Source of the DNA: Saprospiraceae bacterium
GTDB taxonomy: Bacteria > Bacteroidota > Bacteroidia > Chitinophagales > Saprospiraceae
Reading direction: 5' to 3'
Length of the DNA stretch: 64,000 nt
Assembly (NCBI GenBank): GCA_022841745.1
Contig: JALHQW010000043.1
Span: 1 to 64,000, forward strand
Positions 1-8,679 of this stretch are shown one piece after another (position 1 is the stretch's first letter; the number at the start of each line of letters is the position of its first letter). The translations under genes and the position numbers were made by a program. The notes below the pieces were generated by a model, which made no database searches, was not told the DNA's origin, and saw only the letters and a list, made by a program, of their open reading frames with translations.

Positions 1-910
1 TCCGTTGTTTTGAGTTGCCATCGGGTATTGCTCGTTTTTTGTTTCGCAACTCAAACATCGCAAGATTCGATGGCTTTCTTTTTTCCGTCACTACAATCCG
101 TTATAGTCAGAAAAATTCAACTTAGTTTATAAATAGGAAGCCCAATTCAAATATTCAAGGTTTTCATGGAATATTAGGTGTGACGCTAATTGAACATTTC
201 AGCCTAAGAAAACATATAATTTGAGAACATCCTTCAATCCTATTACCAGCAATGAGACAGGCATAAGGTAAGATCATCAATTAACATCACGAATCACAAT
301 CCCACACACTTGTATGAAAAAGAATCCGCAACCCATTATTACCGATGAAGCCATTGCTTTTATTGTCTTTCTTTTTTGCTGTATTCTATCCTTCTTCCGT
401 CAGCCCGTGTTGGCCGACCTTGCCATTACGTTTTCAAACTGAAAAGTACCATTCCAACAACTGCAACAGGATTGACTATTTATAAATAGTTTATTTTATT
501 ATTTGATTTGCAAGACTTTAATAAATACTTGCAAATAGGTACTTCTATCGTTCCATCTCCTCGCTACTTTTGTTCCATGGATTGGCGGCCCGAATGGCCG
601 AGCATACTAAGCGCATCGAACGTCTCCGATTTCCCTCTATCATCATTTCAAACAGTGCCATTGAGCACCCAGACAAATGGTGGGAGACGATGCCTCACAA
701 CACAATTATCAAATTATCACAAGGATAAATGCCGCACGGCTGTCGCCTCTTCGGCAATGATTAAAGAGCAGTTTTTGGGATGGCCTCTCTCAGCATAGTT
801 CTGAGGGGGGCTCCTTTGTTTCTTTGGGGTGCGTTAATTTTTGGCAAACGCTTCGTTCCTCCTCCAATCTCCACCGTATTATTGCCGACATTCTCTTTTC
901 ACCTAGCAAA
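1..910. other. Gap with no convincing gene
   Basis: Open frames in this stretch show no recognisable domain, signal peptide or family feature. A TACTTTTG box at 565-572 resembles a Bacteroidota -7 element, but no gene follows it closely. The sequence is AT-rich over about 100-540. It may contain decayed coding sequence, or the end of something outside the window; I cannot tell which. Confidence 0.5.
314..442 (+). CDS. Possible 42-residue membrane peptide
   Basis: A short ATG frame with a charged, polar N-terminus (MKKNPQP) followed by a hydrophobic stretch, AFIVFLFCCILSFF, at about residues 14-27 that could be one membrane helix. No family is recognised, no promoter is evident and no neighbouring gene supports it. 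It could be chance. Confidence 0.2.
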   Translation: MKKNPQPIITDEAIAFIVFLFCCILSFFRQPVLADLAITFSN

Positions 911-1044
911 TCGCAACTGCTTAGCGGGGGCTGTTTTTGAGGAAGAATCCTTAGCTTTCTCCAATAAACAACTCAGAATTGCGCGAGGGGAATAAAAAAA
1001 TTCCATTTTTTCATTCCCCTCCTGCAACCTCCTAAACAGTTACG
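911..1044 (+). repeat. Inverted-end element, copy 1 of 3
   Basis: The left end (CGCAACTGCTTAGCGGGGG, then GTTTTTGAGGAA) and the right end (CCTGCAACCTCCTAAACAGT, then TACG) are related as inverted repeats. Both ends match those of elements at 29073-29152 and 54878-54956. The interior has a second palindromic part, GGGGAAT...ATTCCCC, at about 987-1021. The element ends 15 bp before the ATG of the barrel gene, so it may be part of its 5' leader. Confidence 0.6.
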
Positions 1045-1059
1045 CCTAATCTATTCATT

Positions 1060-1626
1060 ATGAAAATGCATTCATTGCTCATTCTAAGCTTGGTCGTTTC
1101 CTGTGGCCTAACCTCCTCCGTTTTCGCCCAATCGGACAGTGCGCCCAAACGGGAATTTGGCATTCAACTCAGCGGCATCAACTTCAATGGTTTCACTTCG
1201 TTCAATGGCATCTACAAAAAGCAGTTGAGCGAGAATAAATACCGCCGCATTTCAGCAAGCTTCGGCAACATACAGTTTGATGGCAAGGAAGGCAACGCCA
1301 ACTTCAGCCTGAGTGCCGGCATGTTCGTCGGAATAGAAAAAAGATCCTCAGTCGGCAAAAAAACGACCTTGTATAGGGCTCCTGGATTATCCTTCGGCCT
1401 GTCCTTTAGCAAATCATCTAGGATTGACCCGAATTGGAGCTTCACACCGGGTGTTTCTTGGATATTTGGCCTACAGCACGACTTCAATGAAAACTGGGCC
1501 ATCAACGTGGAAGGCGGTCCAGGAGCCTATATGAGCTTTCGTGGTTTTTCCGGTGCTCAAACTTCTTATACAATCGGTGGCCGTTTTTCAAGCAATGTGG
1601 CCCTGGCCATCATGTACAAGTTCTGA
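1060..1626 (+). CDS. Predicted outer-membrane beta-barrel protein
   Basis: The 188-residue product starts with a signal peptide ending in SSVFAQ, a typical signal-peptidase I site. It continues with alternating hydrophobic/aromatic strands (GIQLSGINFNGF, RISASFGNIQF, NVEGGPGAYMSF) and ends in ALAIMYKF, an aromatic C-terminus typical of barrels. The length fits a small 8-strand barrel. No specific family or ligand can be named. It stands alone, just downstream of an inverted-end element, and is followed by a stem-loop terminator. The start is supported by the complete signal peptide. Confidence 0.75.
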   Translation: MKMHSLLILSLVVSCGLTSSVFAQSDSAPKREFGIQLSGINFNGFTSFNGIYKKQLSENKYRRISASFGNIQFDGKEGNANFSLSAGMFVGIEKRSSVGKKTTLYRAPGLSFGLSFSKSSRIDPNWSFTPGVSWIFGLQHDFNENWAINVEGGPGAYMSFRGFSGAQTSYTIGGRFSSNVALAIMYKF

Positions 1627-1639
1627 ATATCGTATGCAG

Positions 1640-1678
1640 AATAGGTGCTGAGGGAAGTTCCGATAAAGCACCTATTTT
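1640..1678 (+). terminator. Stem-loop terminator after barrel gene
   Basis: A perfect 10-bp stem, AATAGGTGCT (1640-1649) and AGCACCTATT (1667-1676), with a 17-nt loop and a short T run. It starts 14 bp after the barrel gene's stop codon. Because folA converges on it from the other side, it may serve both strands. Confidence 0.65.
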
Positions 1679-1761
1679 GCGCGCTTGATATTGCGATTAA
1701 ACCAGCAGGTATAATACGATCCTTTGGCAGGGTGATGGGCGCTTTCGGCCTGCTGTACGCC

Positions 1762-2253
1762 TTATTGCCGCTCCAATATCCTGAACACATACCCGAACTC
1801 ATTTTTCTCATCGGCGGGATGGGCTTCCCGGCTCACTTCCCGCCATTCTTTTTCTTCCACCTTCGGGAAAAAAACATCTGCCTCTGGCTCAACATCCACC
1901 TCGGTCAGGTATAGCCGGTGAAGGCAGGGCCAGCTTTTGCGGTAAATTTCTCCCCCACCTATGATAAAGGCCTCCGATTCGCCATTCTCATCGGCAAAAG
2001 CAAGTGCCTCCTCTAGGGAGTGAACGACTGTGCAGCCCGTTGCCACAAAGAAGGGGTCACGTGTGATGACCACATTCGTGCGGTTCGGAAGGGGCCTCCC
2101 AATGGACTCGAAAGACTTCCGGCCCATTATGACGTGATGCCCCGTGGTCACTTTCTTGAAATACTTCAAATCAGATGGCAAATACCAAGGTATCTGGTTA
2201 TTGTGCCCAATGGCATGGTTGCGGGCTATGGCGACGATGGCGGAGATGGTCAT
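1762..2253 (-). CDS. folA: Dihydrofolate reductase
   Basis: Reduces dihydrofolate to tetrahydrofolate with NADPH, supplying one-carbon carriers for thymidylate, purine and methionine synthesis. At 163 residues it has the usual length. Visible features are the N-terminal SAIVAIARNHAIGHNNQIPW (substrate pocket and Met20-like loop), MGRKSFESIGRPLPNRTNVV (NADPH site), FIIGGGEIY (GG dinucleotide loop), and acidic E/D residues in the C-terminal sheet. It is downstream of the PBP2 gene on the same strand, separated from it by a tandem-word hairpin, so it may be co-transcribed with the elongation cluster. Confidence 0.96.
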   Translation of the reverse strand: MTISAIVAIARNHAIGHNNQIPWYLPSDLKYFKKVTTGHHVIMGRKSFESIGRPLPNRTNVVITRDPFFVATGCTVVHSLEEALAFADENGESEAFIIGGGEIYRKSWPCLHRLYLTEVDVEPEADVFFPKVEEKEWREVSREAHPADEKNEFGYVFRILERQ

Positions 2254-2260
2254 AGAGACT

Positions 2261-2333
2261 AGGAAATTGGAGATTGGGAAATTGGGAAATTGGAGGAGAT
2301 TGGTTTCTTAATTTCCAATTTCTTTATCTCCTA
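2261..2333. repeat. Tandem-word hairpin (GAAATTG type)
   Basis: The left arm consists of repeated GGAAATTGGAGATTGGGAAA units, the right arm of the complementary AATTTCCAATTTC type. It fills the whole gap between PBP2 and folA, both on the minus strand. The same word type occurs at 29721-29778. Confidence 0.8.
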
Positions 2334-2334
2334 A

Positions 2335-4305
2335 TTAATTCTCCCCCTCTTCCAGCACCTCTTCCACGGGTGCGTCCACGGGGGTATTGTCAACTTGTAT
2401 CGAATCTTGGGAGCCGGGCGACATGCTGACCACCAATTTCTTGGGTTTTGGCTCAATCAGGTTGGCTTCCAGCATTTGTTTTTCACGGTGCTTGCGGCTC
2501 TCGCTGATACTGCCCCGCAGGTATTTCTCCATCAAAAGCGTTGAAATGGGCGCAGCGAACTTGCCGCCGCCACCTGCATTTTCCACATATACAGCAATGG
2601 CAATCTTGGGGTCGTCCACTGGGCCGAAGCCGATGAAGGTGGAGTGGTCTTCACCATGCGGGTTTTGCACCGTGCCTGTTTTGCCCGCAACGGGTAGGTC
2701 AGGTATCTTGGAAGAGCCTGCCGTACCGTGCGCTATCACAGCGGCCATACCATCCACCACTGACGGAAAATAGTAGGAGCCTATGGGCACTTTTATCCGC
2801 TTCCGAAAAGGCTCACGTGGCGGCAATGTCTTGTCACCTTGTTTGAACGCCTTGACGAAGTGCGGAATATAATAATAGCCCCTGTTGGCGATAATGGCCG
2901 CTATGTTGGCCATCTGGATGGTGGTCAACTCGATTTCGCCCTGCCCAATGCCCACGGAGATGATGGTGGGAGAGCGCCAACCGCCCTTATCTTTTGGGTA
3001 CATTTTATTGTAGTACTTGGAGTCGGGCACTCGCCCGGGCTTTTCGCCGGGGAAGTCCACGCCGAGCTTCTGCCCGAAACCCAACTCGTGCAAGTAGTAG
3101 GCCATCGTGTCGAGGCCCTGCGCCGAATTGTAATAGCCGTAGTGGTCCACTATCTGCTTGAAGGTTCGGAAGAAGTAGCTGTTACACGACCATTGCAGCG
3201 CAATACTGATATTGGAGGGGTGCGCATGGCCACGGCACTTGCGCACGTCTCGCCCGCCATTCACGTAGTAGCCACCGCAGGGCCAACCCGTTTCGGCGGT
3301 GATGGCACCCATCTGCATCCCAATCAACCCGACGGATGCCTTGAAGGTGGAGCCGGGCGGGTACGAAGCCATAATGGCTCGATTGAAAAGCGGCTGTGAC
3401 TTGTCGGCGGCAAGTGCAGCATAGTTTCGGCCCCTGTTTTGGTCAATGACCATCAGGTTGGGGTTGTAAGTGGGCGAACTGAGGAAGGCCAAAATCTCGC
3501 CCGTCTTCGGCTCTATGGCCACTACTGCGCCTTTTTTGTTGACCATCAGCGACTCGGCGTAGGCTTGCAGTTCTACGTCAATAGTGGTGATTAGGTCAAG
3601 ACCGGACACTGGCAAGGTGTCCCGCTTGCCATTCTGGAAGCTGCCTACATCACGCCCAAGGTTGTCCTTTAGCACAAAACGAACGCCCTTCACGCCTTTA
3701 AGCTCCTCCTCGTATGCCAGCTCGATGCCGCTTTTTCCGATATAGTCGCCCATCACATACGTGCCTTCGGAGGCTTTGATGTCGGCATCGGTTACTTCCT
3801 GAATATAGCCGAGCATGTGCGCTGCATGATTCACCGGATAGCTTCGGATATTGCGCACCTGCGCAAAAAAGCCGGGGAACTCGTAAATGCTCTCCTGAAA
3901 GAGGGAAAAGGCTACGGGCGATATTTTATCCAAAAAAATAAAGGGCTTTACCCTACTGAAGCGCTTGTCCCGCTTGAAATCCTTGTTAAGCCGAAGTTTG
4001 AACTCCTCTTTGGTGATTCCAAGTAATTGGCAAAACTTGGTGGTGTCCATGCCTGGTTTTACTTGGTTATAGGTCACCATGAGGTCATAAACCGGAGCAT
4101 TGTTGATGAGCAGCTTGCCGTTGCGGTCGTAGATGAGGCCACGGGCGGGGTAGTGGGTCACCTTGCTCATGGCCACGGCATCGGCCCGCCCCCGAAAGCT
4201 GTCGCTCAGCACCTGCAATTGAAAGGCCCGGCCCGCTAAGAGCAGCCCTGCCAGCACGAAAACCAGCAGGAAAACAAATTGCCGTTCTTTGTTCAGTTCT
4301 TCCAT
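2335..4305 (-). CDS. mrdA: Penicillin-binding protein 2 (elongation transpeptidase)
   Basis: Cross-links lateral-wall peptidoglycan as the class B transpeptidase of the rod complex. The N-terminus has a cytoplasmic MEELNKERQF and one membrane helix (FVFLLVFVLAGLLLAG), then a dimerisation domain with ARGLIYDRNGKLL, and a transpeptidase domain with SxxK (GSTFKAS), SxN (SCN) and KTG (AGKTGTVQNP) motifs. At 656 residues the length is normal. The ATG at 4305 is preferred to an in-frame TTG three codons upstream. It follows mreB, mreC and mreD; rodA, the usual next gene, is absent and folA follows instead. Confidence 0.95.
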   Translation of the reverse strand: MEELNKERQFVFLLVFVLAGLLLAGRAFQLQVLSDSFRGRADAVAMSKVTHYPARGLIYDRNGKLLINNAPVYDLMVTYNQVKPGMDTTKFCQLLGITKEEFKLRLNKDFKRDKRFSRVKPFIFLDKISPVAFSLFQESIYEFPGFFAQVRNIRSYPVNHAAHMLGYIQEVTDADIKASEGTYVMGDYIGKSGIELAYEEELKGVKGVRFVLKDNLGRDVGSFQNGKRDTLPVSGLDLITTIDVELQAYAESLMVNKKGAVVAIEPKTGEILAFLSSPTYNPNLMVIDQNRGRNYAALAADKSQPLFNRAIMASYPPGSTFKASVGLIGMQMGAITAETGWPCGGYYVNGGRDVRKCRGHAHPSNISIALQWSCNSYFFRTFKQIVDHYGYYNSAQGLDTMAYYLHELGFGQKLGVDFPGEKPGRVPDSKYYNKMYPKDKGGWRSPTIISVGIGQGEIELTTIQMANIAAIIANRGYYYIPHFVKAFKQGDKTLPPREPFRKRIKVPIGSYYFPSVVDGMAAVIAHGTAGSSKIPDLPVAGKTGTVQNPHGEDHSTFIGFGPVDDPKIAIAVYVENAGGGGKFAAPISTLLMEKYLRGSISESRKHREKQMLEANLIEPKPKKLVVSMSPGSQDSIQVDNTPVDAPVEEVLEEGEN

Positions 4306-4312
4306 TCTCTGC

Positions 4313-4396
4313 AAGGAAAAAGTACAAAGGAAAAAGGAAAAAGAAGGGTAGTAAGTCCCACCACTTTTTACTTTATACTTTTTACTTTGTACTTCT
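4313..4396. repeat. Tandem-word hairpin (AAAGTAC/AAAGGAAA type)
   Basis: The left arm repeats GGAAAAAG and GTACAAAGG units; the right arm repeats CTTTTTACTTTATACTTTTT and CTTTGTACTT. It occupies the gap between mreD and PBP2 inside the elongation operon. The same word family occurs at 12727-12812 and 59835-59917. Confidence 0.8.
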
Positions 4397-4398
4397 AA

Positions 4399-4920
4399 TC
4401 ACTCCTTAGGATTCAACAACAGCTGGAATATCATGATAAACGCCATGCTGACAATAAAGCTGATAATGGTCTTTATCAAAATATTGGCGATGTAAACAAA
4501 AGTGAACGCTTCTACGGAATAGTAGAAAAATATATGTGCGAACAACAAGGTGGAAGCATACTGCGCAAACCAGCCTATGCCCATCATTTTCATGGTTGGG
4601 CTATAGGTCATGTTGTAGCCGCCCCTTGGTTCCAGCACCCTCAGGATAAATGAACGGATGAACCCTGTGAACACGGCAGCGCTGGCATGAACACCCAAGG
4701 TATCGTAAAGGAAATCAACGGTGATGCCAGCCACAAAACCGAGGAATATGACCAAGGTTCTTGGGGTACGCAAAGGCAACAGCAAGATGAAAAGCGGAAA
4801 AACGATGATATGCAGGTAGGGAAAGCTCTCCCAGCCCACACCGATGTTCTTGAAGACAAGGCCCTGCAACAGCACCAAGCTCACAAACCGTACAATATTG
4901 GAAAAAATGGTGTTATTCAT
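4399..4920 (-). CDS. mreD: Rod shape-determining protein MreD
   Basis: A small integral membrane protein of the elongation complex. The 173 residues include about five hydrophobic segments (for example FVSLVLLQGLVFKNIG, LHIIVFPLFILLLPL, LVIFLGFVAGITVDFLYDT and the C-terminal TIISFIVSMAFIMIFQLLL). The G-x-D-x-x-Y-D-T pattern after the third helix is usual for the family. Its start overlaps the end of mreC by 8 bp, indicating translational coupling. Confidence 0.88.
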   Translation of the reverse strand: MNNTIFSNIVRFVSLVLLQGLVFKNIGVGWESFPYLHIIVFPLFILLLPLRTPRTLVIFLGFVAGITVDFLYDTLGVHASAAVFTGFIRSFILRVLEPRGGYNMTYSPTMKMMGIGWFAQYASTLLFAHIFFYYSVEAFTFVYIANILIKTIISFIVSMAFIMIFQLLLNPKE

Positions 4921-5749
4921 CTTCGCTCTTCACGGATTCCTCCAATTGTTCCTGCTCCTGCTTGAAAATATTTCGCACGATATAGGCATGTTGGATATTG
5001 CTCAGCTTCGCAAATGACCTGACCTCAATGGTGAAGAAATTGCTGCCAGGGTCCATCCACAGCTTGTCAACAACGCCAATAGTGATGCCTGGCGGGAACA
5101 TCGTCGAATACCCGCTCGTCTCAATGGTATCTCCCTTGGTCACCGGGGCGTCCTTCGGGATGTTTTCCAAATTAAAAATATGGATATTGTCGCTTTTCCA
5201 GACCAGCGGGCCGAAGTAGTTCTTGTGCCTCACCCTGGCATTGATAATGGCCTGTCGGTGCAGGACGGACATAGCCACCGAATAGTTCTGGGACACCTTT
5301 CGGATGATGCCAACGACCCCATCGTCTGTAACTACACCCGTGTGTGGCCTTATGCCATCCTTTGCCCCTTTGTCAAATGTGATATAATTGTGGTGCTGGT
5401 TGATGGAATTGCGGATGACCTTAGCGTCAAGGAAAGTGTATTTCGGCTGGATGCTATCTGCCCAGGCCGTATCCAAGGGATTTTGCACGTTGATGCCCAG
5501 GTTGGCAAGGCGGTCGAGCAACAGTGAATTCTCCTTTGCCAACCGCTTGTTTTCGTCGTAAAGCTGGAAATACTGGTAGGTGGAAGTGCTCTTCTGTTGG
5601 AGCCAGCCCGTGAATTTGTTCACGGTATTCGTGTAGACCTTTTCCTGGTCGCCATTGTACCTCACCACCAACGAAAAACAGATGACTTCCAGCACGAGAA
5701 AGACGAGGAAGCCGCTCAGTTTTATTAGTAGCTGGACTAAGTTAAACAT
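4913..5749 (-). CDS. mreC: Rod shape-determining protein MreC
   Basis: A periplasmic scaffold that binds PBP2 and activates elongation. From the ATG at 5749 it has 278 residues: a membrane helix (LSGFLVFLVLEVICFSLVV), a coiled coil around FQLYDENKRLAKENSLLLDR, and the double beta-barrel domain with DDGVVGIIRKVSQNYSVAM and the typical GDTIETSGYSTMFPPGI. The open frame extends 15 codons further upstream, but that part (SPITNYQLPIT) is encoded by the tandem-word repeat and is probably not translated. It overlaps mreD by 8 bp. Confidence 0.93.
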   Translation of the reverse strand: MFNLVQLLIKLSGFLVFLVLEVICFSLVVRYNGDQEKVYTNTVNKFTGWLQQKSTSTYQYFQLYDENKRLAKENSLLLDRLANLGINVQNPLDTAWADSIQPKYTFLDAKVIRNSINQHHNYITFDKGAKDGIRPHTGVVTDDGVVGIIRKVSQNYSVAMSVLHRQAIINARVRHKNYFGPLVWKSDNIHIFNLENIPKDAPVTKGDTIETSGYSTMFPPGITIGVVDKLWMDPGSNFFTIEVRSFAKLSNIQHAYIVRNIFKQEQEQLEESVKSEDE

Positions 5750-5819
5750 GGTGATTGGTAACTGGTAATTGGTGATTGGTGACTGGGAAGCCAATCACCA
5801 GTCACCAATCACTAATCAC
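5750..5819. repeat. Tandem-word hairpin (CAATCAC/GATTGGT type)
   Basis: The left arm repeats the heptamer-like unit GTGATTGGTAACTGGTAATT; the right arm repeats CAATCACCAGTCACCAATCA; the loop is only a few bases. It fills the mreB-mreC gap and abuts the mreC start codon. A single arm of the same word lies at 10071-10107. Confidence 0.85.
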
Positions 5820-5821
5820 TA

Positions 5822-6853
5822 CTACACGCTTTTTCTATCAATCAGGAATGAAAAACGGTCGGTGTTTTTCAGTGCGATGCCCGTGCCCCGTACCACGGCA
5901 CGGAGTGGGTCTTCGGCAATGTGAACAGGCAACTTTGTCTTGGCACTGAGGCGCTTATCGAGGCCACGCAGTAAGGCACCGCCCCCTGTCAAGTATAAGC
6001 CCGTCTTGTAGATATCGGCAGCCAATTCAGGTGGCGTGCTTTCCAGTGCCTTCATCACGGCCTCCTCCACCTTGCTGATGGATTTGTCAATGGCCTGCGA
6101 TACCTCGTGGTAAGAAATGGTGATTTGCTTTGGAATACCCGTCATCAAGTCACGGCCATTCACGGCATAGTCTGGTGGTGGGTTAGTCAATTCATGCAGC
6201 GCAGAACCCACATTGATTTTTATCTGCTCAGCGGTACGCTCACCGATGAGGATGTTGTGCGCCCGTTTCATGTAGTCAATAATATCGGCGGTGAACTCGT
6301 CGCCCGCTGTGCGGATGGACTGGTCGCAGACGATGCCGGAAAGGGCGATTACCGCAATCTCCGTTGTGCCGCCCCCAATGTCAATGATAACGTTGCCAAT
6401 AGGCTCCTCCACCTCCAAGCCGATACCAAGGGCAGCGGCCATCGGTTCGTGGATGAGGTAAGTCTCTTTGGAATCAACGTGGTCAGCGGAGTCGAAAACG
6501 GCACGCTTCTCCACTTCGGTGATGCCGGAGGGGATACAGATGACCATTTTCAAGTGGGAAAAAAATCGGCGGCGGTTGCCGATCATGTTGATGAGTCCCT
6601 CAATCATGTTCTCCGCAGCCTGGAAGTCGGCGATAACGCCGTCCCGAAGTGGGCGCACGGTTTTTATGTTCTCGTGGGTCTTCTCGTGCATCTGCATCGC
6701 CTTGTTGCCCACGGCAATGGTTTCGCCCGTGCGCCTGTCAATGGCCACGATGGAAGGCTCGTCCACCACCACTTTGCCATCGCTCATGATGAGCGTATTG
6801 GCAGTACCAAGGTCAATGGCTAGTTCTTGAGTGAAAAAACTGAAGAGTTTCAT
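5822..6853 (-). CDS. mreB: Rod shape-determining protein MreB
   Basis: An actin-like cytoskeletal ATPase that directs lateral wall synthesis; first gene of the mreB-C-D-PBP2 cluster. The 343 residues show the actin-fold phosphate 1 motif (IDLGTANTLI), connect/phosphate 2 (NVIIDIGGGTTEIAVIA), and the adenosine motif (LYLTGGGALLRGLD). The N-terminal SFFTQELAIDLGTAN is the family's usual membrane-proximal start. No promoter matching the Bacteroidota consensus is clear in the 284-bp gap upstream. Confidence 0.97.
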   Translation of the reverse strand: MKLFSFFTQELAIDLGTANTLIMSDGKVVVDEPSIVAIDRRTGETIAVGNKAMQMHEKTHENIKTVRPLRDGVIADFQAAENMIEGLINMIGNRRRFFSHLKMVICIPSGITEVEKRAVFDSADHVDSKETYLIHEPMAAALGIGLEVEEPIGNVIIDIGGGTTEIAVIALSGIVCDQSIRTAGDEFTADIIDYMKRAHNILIGERTAEQIKINVGSALHELTNPPPDYAVNGRDLMTGIPKQITISYHEVSQAIDKSISKVEEAVMKALESTPPELAADIYKTGLYLTGGGALLRGLDKRLSAKTKLPVHIAEDPLRAVVRGTGIALKNTDRFSFLIDRKSV

Positions 6854-7082
6854 TAATAGCGTTTACCTCTTGTTTTGTTAAAATCGTAGCAAAAGCTGCC
6901 CTTGAAGCTGTTGGGATTTGGTCTTGATTTGAACGGAATATGCTGTGTTTGCTCGCAAACCAATTACACATCAAAACAGCGCTAAAAACCTGTGCCTTCA
7001 AATGACGGCACAAAAGAAAAGAAAATCCAATAATTATCGTAACTATTCGAGAAAACTAATTGATTTTCAATGCAAACCAAGC

Positions 7083-7135
7083 CAAGTTCCAGTATCCAGT
7101 ATCAAGCATCAAGTATCCAACATCCAGTGCCCCAG
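7083..7135. repeat. Single-arm tandem-word tract (ATCCAGT type)
   Basis: Repeats of TTCCAGTATCCAGTATCAAG and related units abut the M16 peptidase stop codon. No complementary arm is seen. The same word makes a full two-arm hairpin at 20457-20562. Confidence 0.6.
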
Positions 7136-7137
7136 CC

Positions 7138-8403
7138 TCACACCACCACCTCCCACATATCCTTCTTGCTAAAATACTTACGGGCCAGTTCCCTGACCTC
7201 TTCCGCAGTAATGCTTTTGATAGCTGCCGCCAGTTCCTCGAATGCTTTTAGCTCCAGCCCCTCGCTCACAAAGGTCTTCACCACTTCTGCAATGTTGAAA
7301 GGGCCGTCAAGGTTCGTTAGCAAGGTGCCTAATAGGTAATTTTTTACCATCGCCATTTCGTCGTCATCCACGAGGTCTTGCTGGAGTTTTTCCATTTCCA
7401 CGTAAATTTCCTGAATGGTCTTGTCCACAAACTCATTGCCAACCTCTGTGCCCACATAGAAATAGCCGCCGTGCAGCATGGCCTCGTGCGAGCTGTAAAT
7501 ATTGTAAGTATAGCCCTTTTCCTCCCGGATGTTTGTCATCAGGCGGGAGCCGAAATAGCCGCCAAGAATGGTGTTCAGCACGTACATTCCATTGTAATCG
7601 GGATGGTTGCGATTGAAGAGGTGGCAACCGATACGAACGGCTTTCTGCACGGTGTCGGGCATGGGCTCATGCAGCCTTTGTGGCTCATGGTTCACTGGCA
7701 GTCCGCCGACATGCCTCCTTTCGCCCTTGGCAATGGCTTGCCCAAGCTGCTCGTCCAACATTCGGCGCACAGCCTCGTTGGTTTTGCCGCTTAGGAAAAT
7801 CATGCAGTTGCCGCTCGTGTAGTTTTCCTTGAAATGGGTCACGAGGTCATCCCTCAATATTGCCTCATAAGTCTCTGCGTAGCTATTGAATCCATAAGGA
7901 TGGTCACTCCCAAAAAGCAGTTCGGTGAACTTTCGGTAGGCCACGAAATCGTTCTTGCTGAGGTCAACCTGCAGCCGCTGTTTGTTGCGCACCACGAAGG
8001 AGTCAAGCTCCTCTTGGGGAAAGGTCGGCTCCGAAACAATTTCCGTAACGAGGGGAAGCAACTTGTCGAAATGCTTGGTCAGCGTATGCAACTGCACCCC
8101 CGCCATGTCCATGCTGATGGGCATGGAGAGCGTTCCGCCGTAATAGTCAATGGTCTCTGCCAATTCTGCGCTGGTGTGCTGTTTCGTGCCTTCCCGCATC
8201 AGTGCTGCTGCGCAACGGGAGGCGAGCTTCTTCCGTTCGTAAGGCCGCCCGGCGTAAAACACCATGTCCAATTTCAGGATGTCTTGCGTGCCGAGGTTGG
8301 TTTCATAGACCGGGATTCCGTTCGCCAAATGCCATATTTCAGGCGGTGGCACCACGAGGTTCTTCACCTCCCGAATCCGGGGCATCTTTTTTCTGTTAGG
8401 CAT
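7138..8403 (-). CDS. M16-family peptidase-like protein, inactive subunit type
   Basis: A pitrilysin-fold protein of 421 residues with the two M16 lobes. The place where the zinc motif HxxEH should be reads RCAAALMREGT, so the catalytic histidines and glutamate are missing. The C-terminal lobe keeps the R/Y substrate-binding pattern (FGSRLMTNIREEKGYTYNIYS). Inactive M16 chains normally pair with an active one encoded next door; no active partner is seen here, so it must be elsewhere or absent. There is no signal peptide. The ATG at 8403 is preferred to an in-frame TTG two codons upstream. A possible -7 box (TATTTTTG on this strand) lies at 8456-8463. Confidence 0.85.
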   Translation of the reverse strand: MPNRKKMPRIREVKNLVVPPPEIWHLANGIPVYETNLGTQDILKLDMVFYAGRPYERKKLASRCAAALMREGTKQHTSAELAETIDYYGGTLSMPISMDMAGVQLHTLTKHFDKLLPLVTEIVSEPTFPQEELDSFVVRNKQRLQVDLSKNDFVAYRKFTELLFGSDHPYGFNSYAETYEAILRDDLVTHFKENYTSGNCMIFLSGKTNEAVRRMLDEQLGQAIAKGERRHVGGLPVNHEPQRLHEPMPDTVQKAVRIGCHLFNRNHPDYNGMYVLNTILGGYFGSRLMTNIREEKGYTYNIYSSHEAMLHGGYFYVGTEVGNEFVDKTIQEIYVEMEKLQQDLVDDDEMAMVKNYLLGTLLTNLDGPFNIAEVVKTFVSEGLELKAFEELAAAIKSITAEEVRELARKYFSKKDMWEVVV

Positions 8404-8488
8404 TTTCAAATAAGAATTGCAGCAAGGTTTTTCTGCCGGGCATTGTTAAGCTGGGCAAAAATAGGTTTCCTTGGCCACATCAGCCACA

Positions 8489-8527
8489 TAAAAAAAGAAC
8501 CCACCAAGACCGGGCGGTCTGGGCGGG
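8489..8527 (-). terminator. Rho-independent terminator of the TonB-hybrid gene
   Basis: On the minus strand a 13-bp GC-rich stem (CCCGCCCAGACCG and CGGTCTTGGTGGG, two-base loop, two G-T pairs) is followed by TTCTTTTTTTAT. It ends the transcript of the gene at 8680-10038 and insulates the M16 gene. Confidence 0.75.
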
Positions 8528-8679
8528 CCAGCGTTAGCGACATTGGTAAACAGGTGAGAAAAATTTTGACTTATGAAGTCAGCAACAAAATGATGGTGCA
8601 AAGGTGGCTGGCCAGTTTTAAGCGAGCGTGAACCCGATATTAAGTAAAGGTGAAAAATCTTATGCTAGGCGCATTGCCA

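Noticed and set aside
508-995. Two overlapping open frames of 96 and 71 codons
   Set aside because: No domain, signal or compositional support; the second overlaps the inverted-end element. Treated as non-coding.
2839-3399. Plus-strand open frame opposite PBP2
   Set aside because: It is the complementary shadow of a gene with all diagnostic motifs; the same holds for many long opposite-strand frames in the GC-richer genes.
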